Positions 1-7,393 of a DNA stretch of 20,352 nucleotides are shown here, piece after piece. The notes under the pieces were generated by a model. The model did not search any database, was not told where the DNA came from, and worked only from the letters and a program-made list of their open reading frames with translations. Source of the stretch: CANNDT01 sp945876205 (GTDB lineage Bacteria; Acidobacteriota; Vicinamibacteria; Vicinamibacterales; UBA2999); contig CANNDT010000084.1 in NCBI GenBank assembly GCA_947503365.1, positions 1 through 20,352 on the forward strand, written 5' to 3'. The translations under genes were made by a program, and so were the position numbers. How positions within the stretch are numbered: position 1 is the first letter of the stretch; each line of letters opens with the position of its first letter.

Positions 1-1
1 C

Positions 2-808
2 GTGGACATCTCGTTCACCTATTGGATGCTGCTTGGCCTGCCGGCGTCGCTCCTGATGATCCCGTGCGGATGGTGGATCCTGCTCAAGATGTTTCCGCCG
101 GAGATCGAGCAGCTGCCGATCACGCGGGACGAGATCCGGCGGCGCGTGCGCGAGCTCGGCCCGCTGCGCGCGACCGAGCGCTACACCCTCGTGATCTTCC
201 TTGTTGCGATTGCCTTCTGGGTGCTGACGCCGCTGCTCGACGCCTGGACGGGCGGCCGCATCGCGCCGCCGGTTGAAGCCGTCGCCCTTGCCGCCGGGAT
301 CGCGCTCTTCCTGCCAGGCATCCGGGTGATGACCTGGAAGGAGGCGGAGCGCGAGGTCGAATGGGGCGGCATCATGCTGATCGTCGCCGGCCTCTCGCTC
401 GGCCTCGTGGTGTTCGAGACGGGCGCCGCGCGCTGGCTGGCGTGGGTGCTGCTCGGTCAGATTACGCTCGTGCCCGACCTCCTGCGCCCGTTCGTCATCG
501 TGCTCGCGGTCTCCGGGCTCCACCTGCTGTTCTCGAGCAACACCGTCACGGCGAGCATCATCATCCCGATCCTGGTGGCGCTGTCGCGCGACCTCGGCCT
601 CGACACCTGGGCGATCGTGGCACCCGCCGCGTTCACCTCGTCGCTGGCCTTCATCCTCGTGACAGAGGGGCCGACGACGCTGATCCCGTACGCGGCAGGC
701 TACTTCTCGATCAGGGACATGGCGAAAGCGGGGATCTGGATGACGGTGGCGGCGGCCGCATGCGTCGCGGTGGCGCAGCTCGCGGTTCGCGCGGTTGGTC
801 TGTGGTGA
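2..808 (+). CDS. DASS/SLC13-type anion symporter, C-terminal part (5' end outside window)
   Basis: This is the C-terminal part of an inner-membrane secondary transporter, read open from the window edge. The GTG at position 2 is probably an internal valine, because the family is usually over 400 residues and only 268 are present. Hydrophobic segments lie near residues 5-30, 62-80, 92-106, 123-150, 162-192, 203-230 and 243-265. The second 'SNT' signature of the family is at residues 179-181 (SSNTVTASIIIPI); it helps bind sodium and the carboxylate or sulfate substrate. The stretch WGGIMLIVAGLSLG near 121-134 is also typical of DASS proteins. The substrate (di- or tricarboxylate, or sulfate) cannot be told from this part. 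The gene converges on the TauD-like gene, with 16 nt between stop codons. Confidence 0.85.
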   Translation: MDISFTYWMLLGLPASLLMIPCGWWILLKMFPPEIEQLPITRDEIRRRVRELGPLRATERYTLVIFLVAIAFWVLTPLLDAWTGGRIAPPVEAVALAAGIALFLPGIRVMTWKEAEREVEWGGIMLIVAGLSLGLVVFETGAARWLAWVLLGQITLVPDLLRPFVIVLAVSGLHLLFSSNTVTASIIIPILVALSRDLGLDTWAIVAPAAFTSSLAFILVTEGPTTLIPYAAGYFSIRDMAKAGIWMTVAAAACVAVAQLAVRAVGLW

Positions 809-824
809 CCTCCTCCACCCGCCA

Positions 825-1652
825 TCATTGGATCTGCGTCCGGTGCATCACCCGTCGCGTCGACGGGTCGAAGCTGTCGCGGCGGTGCATCGTGCAGCGG
901 TTGTCCCAGAGCACCAGGTCGCCGACCCGCCACGCGTGCGTCCACGTCAGCCCGTCGGTCGTCGCGACCTCCCATACGCGGTCGAGGAGCGCGTCCGACT
1001 CCTCGAGCGGCAGCCCTTCGATGTAGGCGTTGCGCCGGCGGCCGAGATAGAGGTGCGTCCGCCCCGTGCCGGGATGCACCTGCACCAGCGGGTGCAGCGT
1101 GCCTGGTGCCGTGCGCGGATCGCCTGTCGGCGTCACGCCGTGGCGGACATACCCGCCGCTGTTGTAAGTGCCGTCGTGTTTCACGCGCACGTCGCGAACG
1201 CGCGCGCGCAGGTCGTCCGGCAGCGCGTCCCATGCGCCGTACATCGTGCAGAAGCTCGTGTCGCCGCCGCTCAATGGCACCTCGAGGGCGTAGAGCACGC
1301 TCGCCTTCGGCGGTTGCGGTTGATAGGACATGTCGGTGTGCCAGACCGCCTCGCCCGAACCGAGGCTGCCGATGGGCTCGCCACCCTCGACGACGTTGGA
1401 CACGACATAGAGCTCAGGGTGCCCTTCGACGAAGCGGCGTCCGCTCTCCTGGATCGGCGCGAGATCGAGCTCGCCGAACCGCCGGCTGAACGCGATCAGA
1501 TCGGCGTCGCCGAGCGCCTGATCGCGGATCAGCAGCACCTGGTGCGTCAACCATGCCGTGTGCAGCACCGCGAAAGCTGCGTCGTCCAGCTGCCTGAGAT
1601 CGGCGCCGCGAATTTCGGCGCCCAGCGCCGCTCCCGTAGGAACCACCGTCAT
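825..1652 (-). CDS. TauD/TfdA-family Fe(II)/2-oxoglutarate dioxygenase
   Basis: This is a predicted cytoplasmic non-haem iron dioxygenase that couples 2-oxoglutarate decarboxylation to substrate hydroxylation; in TauD itself taurine hydroxylation releases sulfite. The iron triad is visible: WHTD (proximal His and Asp) and a distal His in the C-terminal DNRCTMHRRDSF block, where the following Arg normally binds 2-oxoglutarate. The 275-residue length fits TauD (about 280). I start at the ATG at 1652 because GAGGTG (complement of 1659-1664) sits 6 nt upstream. An ATG at 1676 (MANAEV) has no ribosome site. The open frame runs on to 1997, but that extension is low-complexity and crosses a palindrome, so it is leader DNA. 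The gene diverges from the TSUP exporter gene. The true substrate (taurine, other sulfonate, sulfate ester or carboxylate) is unknown. Confidence 0.88.
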   Translation of the reverse strand: MTVVPTGAALGAEIRGADLRQLDDAAFAVLHTAWLTHQVLLIRDQALGDADLIAFSRRFGELDLAPIQESGRRFVEGHPELYVVSNVVEGGEPIGSLGSGEAVWHTDMSYQPQPPKASVLYALEVPLSGGDTSFCTMYGAWDALPDDLRARVRDVRVKHDGTYNSGGYVRHGVTPTGDPRTAPGTLHPLVQVHPGTGRTHLYLGRRRNAYIEGLPLEESDALLDRVWEVATTDGLTWTHAWRVGDLVLWDNRCTMHRRDSFDPSTRRVMHRTQIQ

Positions 1653-1986
1653 CGTGCTCACCTCAGCATTCGCCATATCGACGATCGTTAACCGGTCACC
1701 CGACGCCTGGTCAAGTGCCGGCGCCGTTCCACGTTCCGGTTGACAAGTTAGTCTACCGGCCCGGTAGACTAAGCGGGCGTGCTGGACGCCGAGCCTTTGA
1801 CCATGACCGATATACGCTGCTGTTGTTGTTGTCGATGCGCATGTATCGGGCCGACGATGCGTCGGTGAGAGGTCAGCCAGAGTAAGTTCCCTCCAGTTCC
1901 TTCTCCCCACCAATCGTTCGGCCGCCAGATTTCCGTTCGAGTGGTTGGTGTCGGCGACCCCACGGTCGCTCCTGGGAGAAGATTCG
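1653..1986. promoter_or_regulatory. 334-bp divergent control region between tauD-like and small-peptide/exporter genes
   Basis: No gene is supported here. The region holds the ribosome site of the minus-strand dioxygenase (1659-1664), a perfect 25-bp palindrome (1748-1772), a short TGT microsatellite near 1820-1832, a small hairpin GCGACC-CCAC-GGTCGC at 1954-1969, and the ribosome site GGAGA just before the plus-strand peptide at 1987. I see no sigma-70 promoter good enough to call on either strand. The arrangement suggests shared control of both divergent units. Confidence 0.6.
1748..1772. promoter_or_regulatory. 25-bp perfect palindrome, TetR-type operator candidate
   Basis: Two 12-nt arms, TTAGTCTACCGG and CCGGTAGACTAA, are exact reverse complements separated by one C. 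The TCTACCGG-type half-site resembles operators of TetR-family repressors. No T-run follows, so it is not an intrinsic terminator. It lies 96 nt upstream of the dioxygenase start and 214 nt upstream of the divergent peptide gene, so it could control either or both. No regulator gene is visible in the window. Confidence 0.7.
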
Positions 1987-2097
1987 ATGTCGTTCAAGAC
2001 CTACGTCACGCTATTTCTGATCCTCGTTTCCACGGCGGCCATCCCGACCGCGCAACCCGCTGAACACGGTGGGCATGACCATGCGCGTCACATTTAA
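1987..2097 (+). CDS. 36-aa predicted secreted His-rich small protein
   Basis: This small open frame is easily missed. GGAGA lies 7 nt before the ATG, a good ribosome site. The product has a hydrophobic leader (residues 1-20, MSFKTYVTLFLILVSTAAIP), a possible signal-peptidase site around TAQ-PA (residue 23), and a mature tail of about 13 residues rich in His (AEHGGHDHARHI, with His at 27, 30, 32 and 35). Its stop is 9 nt before the exporter ATG, and the exporter's AAGGGG ribosome site overlaps the stop codon, so the two are probably translated in series. I recognise no family. It could be a periplasmic metal-binding peptide, a leader peptide controlling the exporter, or the remnant of a longer gene. 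Confidence 0.55.
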   Translation: MSFKTYVTLFLILVSTAAIPTAQPAEHGGHDHARHI

Positions 2098-2106
2098 GGG
2101 GCGGTC

Positions 2107-2988
2107 ATGATCGAATCCCACACACTCTGGCTCGCCGTCATCACGTTCGGCGCCGCCATCGTCAACGGCGCGCTTGGCTATGGGTTCTCGTCGATCACCG
2201 TCCCGCTCGCGCTGCTGTTCATGGCCAATCGCGTCCTGAACCCGGCGCTGGTGCTGATTGAAGTCGTGCTCAACGCCTACGTGCTCTGGGTCAACCGCGA
2301 AGCGTTCGGCAACATCTGGCGGCGGATGATGCCGATGATCGTCGGACTGGTGCCAGGCATCGTGGTCGGTACCGCCGTGCTCTCGCTCGTGAATCCCGGC
2401 TGGGTCCGGTTTTCGACGTTCGTGGTGCTGCTGCCGCTGATCCTGCTGCAGGCGGCCGGGTATCGCCGGGCGCTGAAGAATGAACGGTCGGCGACGCTCG
2501 CCTTCGGCGGCGGGCTCGGCGTGCTCTATTCGGTGACGACGATTTCCGGCCCGCCGCTCGCGATCATGCTCAACAACCAGGGCCTGGCGAAGAAGGATTT
2601 TCGCGCGGCGCTCGGCCTGGTGCGCCTCGCCGAGTCGTCGATGACGGCCGTGGCCTACGCCTACGCCGGCTTCTTCACCTACGAAAGCATCGCGCTCATT
2701 CCGTGGATCGTCCCGAGCATCATGATCGGCGTCCCGATCGGCGCGTTCGTGATTCAGCGCATGCAGGCAGAGACGTTCCGGCGGATCTGTATGAGCTTCG
2801 ACGCGTGGGTGGTCGCGTTCGGACTATCGCGGCTACTGAACGAGTTGAAGCTGGTGAATGGCCCCGCGTCGTACCTCGTCATGGTCGTTGTCGGCGTGCT
2901 CGATATCTGGCTGCTCTACCGCTTCTTTTCAGTACCCCATGGCCCGGTCGAGACGATTCCCGCGCCGACGTCGGCCGTGTCTAATTGA
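2107..2988 (+). CDS. TSUP-family (TauE/SafE) membrane exporter
   Basis: This is a predicted inner-membrane permease of the sulfite exporter TauE/SafE family, 293 residues with about eight hydrophobic segments. The family's two-fold repeat is visible: NGALGYGFSSITVPL near residues 20-34 and the matching SVTTISGPPLAIML near 142-155. AAGGGG lies 5 nt before the ATG. Characterised relatives move sulfite, sulfoacetate or other organosulfur anions out of the cell. The divergent TauD-like gene, whose prototype releases sulfite, makes sulfite export attractive, but this is context only. The 3' end overlaps the convergent DUF5916 gene by 8 nt (2981-2988). Confidence 0.88.
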   Translation: MIESHTLWLAVITFGAAIVNGALGYGFSSITVPLALLFMANRVLNPALVLIEVVLNAYVLWVNREAFGNIWRRMMPMIVGLVPGIVVGTAVLSLVNPGWVRFSTFVVLLPLILLQAAGYRRALKNERSATLAFGGGLGVLYSVTTISGPPLAIMLNNQGLAKKDFRAALGLVRLAESSMTAVAYAYAGFFTYESIALIPWIVPSIMIGVPIGAFVIQRMQAETFRRICMSFDAWVVAFGLSRLLNELKLVNGPASYLVMVVVGVLDIWLLYRFFSVPHGPVETIPAPTSAVSN

Positions 2989-5206
2989 GCAGATCGAACT
3001 GCCGCACATATTTCACGATGAACGCGCGGTTGACGGGACCGATGCCGTTCAGGCTCTCGGTGTCGTTGTAGACCAGGAACAATCCCGTCGCGGCGGTCTG
3101 GAGCCAGTGAAACCGCAGGTTGGTCGACCAGCGATCCGTCCGGTCGTTGTACTGCACCAGCGTCTGCACGAAGATCGACGGCGTGAAGTTGTAGGTCACG
3201 CGCATGTTGCCGAGATTGGTGTGGAATGCGCCCTCCGGCAAGCTGATCGACCGGTAGTTCCACGTTGAATCAAGCGTCAGCCGTCCACTGTCGCGCAGGA
3301 TCACCTGCAGCGTCGGGCTGCTTTGATCGCCGGTGAGAAACCGCCCCTTGTCCCACTGCAGGCGCGCGTAGATCCGCTTGCGGCGATCGCTGTTGGCGCG
3401 CAGGGTCATGCGCGGGCCGCCGTGCTCGCCGGCCGGCACCGTGATGCCGGGATAGACCTCGAACGGCTCACGCAAGCCGTCCCACGTGCCGTTGAGCGCG
3501 ACGGTGATGAAGTTGCCGTTTTCCCAGTCCCAATGGCTGTCGATGTGCATCTCGGCGTTGCTGAGCCCGCCGTCGAGATAGTCGTAGCGCGTGTAGGTGG
3601 CGTGCGGCAGGAACTCGCGGAAGCCCCAGTCACGAACCCGCTGCTGCCGCATCGTTTCCTCGAACCGCAGCAGGTAGCGCCGGTAGCCGCCCGGGTTCTC
3701 GACGAAGCCCACCTCGGGATTGAAGTCCTCGCCGGTCGCGCCCCATTCGAACGTCGCGCGATGCCGGCCGTCGTCGTACTCCGAGTCGATGTTGTAGGCG
3801 TAGTCGCGACCGAGCAGCCCCGGCGTCTGCGTGCGCGCGCCGAACGCGGCCACCCTGAGGTGTTCGCCCACGCCCAAGCGGCCGTCCACGCCGAAGGTCC
3901 GGTTCCAGTCATTCGACCGTGCGAGATCGCCGGTGGCCGCTTTGTTGACGAACATCCCGCCGATCCCTGAGCGGTTCGGCAGCTCACGGCTCACGCGCAT
4001 CACCGAGAAATTGTTCCCGGGCTGTGAGCGCACGCTGTCGGTCTGCATGTTCAAGACGCCGACATTGAAGCCGTTGACCTTGCCGCTCAGGCGCGCGCCG
4101 CCGCGAATCGGGACGAGCTCGCCGCGCTCGTCGAGACCGATACGGCGGCTGAAGAACAGATCGATGTCGTCGCCTTTTCCAACCTTGAAGAGTCCGGAAT
4201 TCTCAAGAAAGAACGGCCGCTTCTCGGGGAAGCGCAGGTTGAACCGCGTCAGGTTGATCTGCTGCGTGTCGACCTCGACCTGCGCGAAGTCGGTGTTGTA
4301 GGTCGCGTCCAGGTTCAGGCTGGGCGTGACGCCGAACTTCGCATCGAATCCGACGTCGCCATCGAGATCGGTTGGCGCGGCGCTGGTGAAGTTGCGGTTG
4401 GCCGAGCTGACGGCGTACGGCAGCAGCTTGAAGTTGCGCGGCGTCTTCAGGTTCAGCCCGCGCAGCTCGCCGGCCGATGACAACCGCCCGATCGCGTTGA
4501 TGCGCTCGAGCGGCGCCCAGAACGTCCGCTCCCGCGTGCGCTGGATGTTGCGGAAGAAATTGACGCCCCACGTCTGCGGCGCCGGACCGTAGCGGAGGGT
4601 GCGCAGCGGGATGCGGAACTCGGCGGTCCAGCCCGCCTCGGTCACCTGCGTCTTGACGTCCCAGCTGCCGTCCCAACTGACCGTGGCGGAGCCCTGGTCT
4701 CGCACCTGCGCGTCGTACTGAATGCCGGCGGCGTTGGTGCCGAACACGAATCCGTTCTGCCGGTCGCGGAACGTGTCGAAGATCATCTGGAACGAATCCA
4801 TGTCGCCGAGGCCGGCATCGCGCCGCGTGTCGGTCGTCACGATCTGCGCGGGGTCACGGTCGTGGAGCACGACGCCGACATAGATCGCGACGTCGTCGTA
4901 CAACACGCGCACTTCGGTGGCCTCGGAGGCCGGCTGGCCTTCGAGCGGTTCTGCCTGGACGAAGTCCGTCAGAGGAACGGCGTTGCGCCACGCGACCTCG
5001 TCGAGGACGCCATCGATCGTCGGAGGCGTCGCGATCGCAGCGGCGGCCGCGACCGGGCGGGTCTCCGCCGGGGCCGGACGCGGGTTGGTTTGTGCCTGGC
5101 CGGCAGCGGCCGGTCCAGTGGACGCGAGCAGCGCGATGAGGGCAATTCCGGTAGAAATGAAGACAGTGAAAGACACTGCGAACAATGATATGCCGGCCGC
5201 CGGCAC
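2981..5206 (-). CDS. DUF5916 outer-membrane-type protein with N-terminal CBM9-like domain
   Basis: This is a predicted exported protein of 741 residues. A signal peptide is followed by an Ala/Pro-rich linker (about 35-60), a CBM9-like carbohydrate-binding fold (about 60-240; IDGVLDEVAW and VLYDDVAIYVGVVLHDRDP are typical), then a long region of alternating strands ending in YVRQFDLLN, as in outer-membrane beta barrels. The family is common in Acidobacteriota and Bacteroidota, often near secreted hydrolases; its function is not established. The start is uncertain. The GTG at 5206 has no clear ribosome site and lies 30 bp from the divergent haem-protein start. A GTG at 5176 would still leave a good signal peptide. 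No ATG occurs before the mature part. Confidence 0.87.
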   Translation of the reverse strand: MPAAGISLFAVSFTVFISTGIALIALLASTGPAAAGQAQTNPRPAPAETRPVAAAAAIATPPTIDGVLDEVAWRNAVPLTDFVQAEPLEGQPASEATEVRVLYDDVAIYVGVVLHDRDPAQIVTTDTRRDAGLGDMDSFQMIFDTFRDRQNGFVFGTNAAGIQYDAQVRDQGSATVSWDGSWDVKTQVTEAGWTAEFRIPLRTLRYGPAPQTWGVNFFRNIQRTRERTFWAPLERINAIGRLSSAGELRGLNLKTPRNFKLLPYAVSSANRNFTSAAPTDLDGDVGFDAKFGVTPSLNLDATYNTDFAQVEVDTQQINLTRFNLRFPEKRPFFLENSGLFKVGKGDDIDLFFSRRIGLDERGELVPIRGGARLSGKVNGFNVGVLNMQTDSVRSQPGNNFSVMRVSRELPNRSGIGGMFVNKAATGDLARSNDWNRTFGVDGRLGVGEHLRVAAFGARTQTPGLLGRDYAYNIDSEYDDGRHRATFEWGATGEDFNPEVGFVENPGGYRRYLLRFEETMRQQRVRDWGFREFLPHATYTRYDYLDGGLSNAEMHIDSHWDWENGNFITVALNGTWDGLREPFEVYPGITVPAGEHGGPRMTLRANSDRRKRIYARLQWDKGRFLTGDQSSPTLQVILRDSGRLTLDSTWNYRSISLPEGAFHTNLGNMRVTYNFTPSIFVQTLVQYNDRTDRWSTNLRFHWLQTAATGLFLVYNDTESLNGIGPVNRAFIVKYVRQFDLLN
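5191..5205. promoter_or_regulatory. 15-bp palindrome in the short divergent gap
   Basis: TGCCGGC and GCCGGCA are perfect inverted arms around one C, covering the putative GTG start of the DUF5916 gene and lying 32 nt upstream of the divergent haem-protein ATG. It could be an operator. In DNA this GC-rich such a palindrome may also be chance. Confidence 0.25.
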
Positions 5207-5236
5207 GGTTCGCGGCCGAGGAGCGACAGCAGGATA

Positions 5237-7384
5237 ATGGCGGGGATGGGAATGAGATCTCTTGCTGCGCTGGCGGCTGCCGTGTTCGTGGCTGCCTGGT
5301 CGATCGGGTCACAGGCCCAACAGACCGGCGCCGCGGTGCCGATCGACCGCGATGATATCGGCGGTGTCGTTACGAGCGCCGCGGGTCCCGAGGCCGGCGT
5401 CTGGGTGATTGCCGAGACCAGCGACTTTCAGACGCGCTTCTCCAGGATTGTCGTGACCGACGATCGCGGGCGCTATCTCGTCCCCGATCTGCCGCCTGCG
5501 AATTACCAGCTCTGGGTACGCGGCTACGGGCTCGCGGATTCCGCGAAAGTCGCCGGCAAGCCCGGCGCGCTCACGAACCCGACCGCCGTTGTCGCGCCAA
5601 GCCCCGCGGTGGCGGCGGAGGTGTACCCCGCGATCGCCTGGTTCGCGATGATGCATCTGCCCAACGACACCGAGCTTGCCAGTGTCGAAGGCGGCCGCAA
5701 CCGGTATCTCTCGATCATGAAGAACGGCGCGTGCGTCGGCTGTCATCAGCTCGGCAACCACTACACGCGCACGATCCCGAAAGAGCTCGGCGTCTTCCCC
5801 TCCTCGCGCGCTGCCTGGATGCGGCGCCTGCAGTCGGGGCAGGCAGGAGCGCAAATGACGGGGCTTGCGGCCAGCCATCTCGCCGGGCTGCCCTACAAGT
5901 ACCTCTCGGAGTGGACCGACCGCATCGCGGCCGGCGACCTCCCGACGTTCAAGCCGCCGCGGCCCTCCGGTATCGAGCGCAACGTCGTCGTGACCGTGCG
6001 GGACTGGGCGACGCCGAAGGCCTACATGCACGACCTCACCGGCACCGATTGGCGCAATCCCACGGTCAACGCCAACGGCCCGCTTTACGGCGCGCCCGAA
6101 TTGAGCACCGACGACTATCCGATTCTCGATCCGGTGAAGAACATCGCCTCGTCGTTCAAGGCGCCGGTGCGCGATGCCGATGCACCGGTGCCGGGCCCGG
6201 TGTTGCAGCCATCACCCGCGTGGGGTGACGAGCGTATCTGGACCAGCCAGACGCAGTCACACAACCCGATCATGGACTCGCGCGGCCGCGTCTGGTACAC
6301 GGCGCGCGTGCGCGCACCGAACAAGAATCCAGACTTCTGCAAGGCGGGGTCGGACCATCCGTCGGCGAAGCTCTTTCCGATGACCAGCTCGGGCCGTCAA
6401 CTGAGCGTCTACGACCCGCGCACCAGGGACTACAGGTTCGTCGACACCTGCTTCTCGACGCAGCACCTGCGCTTTGCCGAAGACGCGAACCACACGCTGT
6501 GGACGAGCAGCGATCGCGCCGCCGACATCGCCGACACCGTCGGCTGGCTGAACACGAAGGTGTTCGATGAAACTGGCGATGCGGCCAGGGCGCAGGGGTG
6601 GACGGCGCTCATCCTCGACACCAACGGCAACGGCAAACGCGACGAATACGTGGAGCCCGACAAGCCGCTCGATCCCTCGAAGGACAAGCGCATCGTCGCG
6701 GACTTCTACGCGGTGATGCCGAATCCGGCCGACGGTTCGGTCTGGGGCACCAACCGCACCTACCCGGAGCGCGCGGCGCAGGTCGGCGCGCTCGTTCGCC
6801 TGAATCCAGGACCGAATCCGCCGGCGACCGCGCTCGCCGAGATCTTCAACATACCGGCGCCCGGCTTCGGCATTCGCGGCGCGGACATCGATCGCCACGG
6901 CATCGTCTGGGCGGGGCTTGCCAGCGGTCACCTGGCGTCGTTCGATCGGCGCAAGTGCAAGGGGCCGCTGAACGGCCCGAAGGCGACCGGCGATCAGTGC
7001 CCCGAAGGCTGGACGTTTCACCGGATGCCCGGCCCCGGATTTCCCGAGTTGCCCGACGCCAGCGCCGAGTCGAGCTACTACACCTTCGTCGATCAGCAGA
7101 ACACGCTCGGTCTCGGCGCCAACACGCCGATCGTGACCGGCAATCTCTACGACGGCGTTCACGCGTTCGTCAACGGCGCCTTCGTCACGCTGCGCATCCC
7201 GTATCCGCTCGGATTCTTCATGAAGGGCTTCGAAGGGCGCATCGACAACCGCAACGGCGGCTGGAAGGGGCGGGGACTGTGGGTGCCGAGCGGTGACCGC
7301 ACGCCGTGGCACATGGAGGGCGGCAAAGCCAACAAGCCGCTCGTCGTCCACTTCCAGGTGCGGCCGAATCCATTGGCCAAGTAA
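5237..7384 (+). CDS. Secreted mono-haem protein with carboxypeptidase-regulatory-like domain and propeller-like region
   Basis: This is a predicted periplasmic or outer-surface protein of 715 residues. After a signal peptide (cleavage near SQAQ, residue 28) comes a carboxypeptidase-regulatory/CnaB-like beta sandwich (about 40-98; VVTDDRGRYLVPDLPPANYQ), a single haem c motif CVGCH at residues 166-170, and from about 325 a region with repeated strand motifs resembling streptogramin-lyase-like propellers. DTNGNGKRDEY at 461-471 looks like a calcium-binding loop. Several Cys in the C-terminal half may form disulfides. One haem suggests electron transfer linked to a periplasmic oxidation, but the reaction is unknown. 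Starts at 5237, 5246 and 5252 are all possible; 5252 (MRSLAALAAA) gives the neatest signal peptide. The ModA-like gene follows after 9 nt and is probably cotranscribed. Confidence 0.82.
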   Translation: MAGMGMRSLAALAAAVFVAAWSIGSQAQQTGAAVPIDRDDIGGVVTSAAGPEAGVWVIAETSDFQTRFSRIVVTDDRGRYLVPDLPPANYQLWVRGYGLADSAKVAGKPGALTNPTAVVAPSPAVAAEVYPAIAWFAMMHLPNDTELASVEGGRNRYLSIMKNGACVGCHQLGNHYTRTIPKELGVFPSSRAAWMRRLQSGQAGAQMTGLAASHLAGLPYKYLSEWTDRIAAGDLPTFKPPRPSGIERNVVVTVRDWATPKAYMHDLTGTDWRNPTVNANGPLYGAPELSTDDYPILDPVKNIASSFKAPVRDADAPVPGPVLQPSPAWGDERIWTSQTQSHNPIMDSRGRVWYTARVRAPNKNPDFCKAGSDHPSAKLFPMTSSGRQLSVYDPRTRDYRFVDTCFSTQHLRFAEDANHTLWTSSDRAADIADTVGWLNTKVFDETGDAARAQGWTALILDTNGNGKRDEYVEPDKPLDPSKDKRIVADFYAVMPNPADGSVWGTNRTYPERAAQVGALVRLNPGPNPPATALAEIFNIPAPGFGIRGADIDRHGIVWAGLASGHLASFDRRKCKGPLNGPKATGDQCPEGWTFHRMPGPGFPELPDASAESSYYTFVDQQNTLGLGANTPIVTGNLYDGVHAFVNGAFVTLRIPYPLGFFMKGFEGRIDNRNGGWKGRGLWVPSGDRTPWHMEGGKANKPLVVHFQVRPNPLAK

Positions 7385-7393
7385 AGGAAACCA

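Noticed and set aside
795..1691. Long plus-strand open frame (298 codons) opposite the TauD-like gene
   Set aside because: It is an Arg/Ala/Val-rich antisense shadow of a clear dioxygenase gene, typical of GC-rich DNA.
1748..1772. Palindrome as an intrinsic terminator
   Set aside because: There is no T-run on either side, and it lies upstream of two divergent genes.
1653..1997. N-terminal 115-residue extension of the TauD-like frame
   Set aside because: It is low-complexity, crosses the 25-bp palindrome and lies upstream of a start with an excellent ribosome site at 1652.
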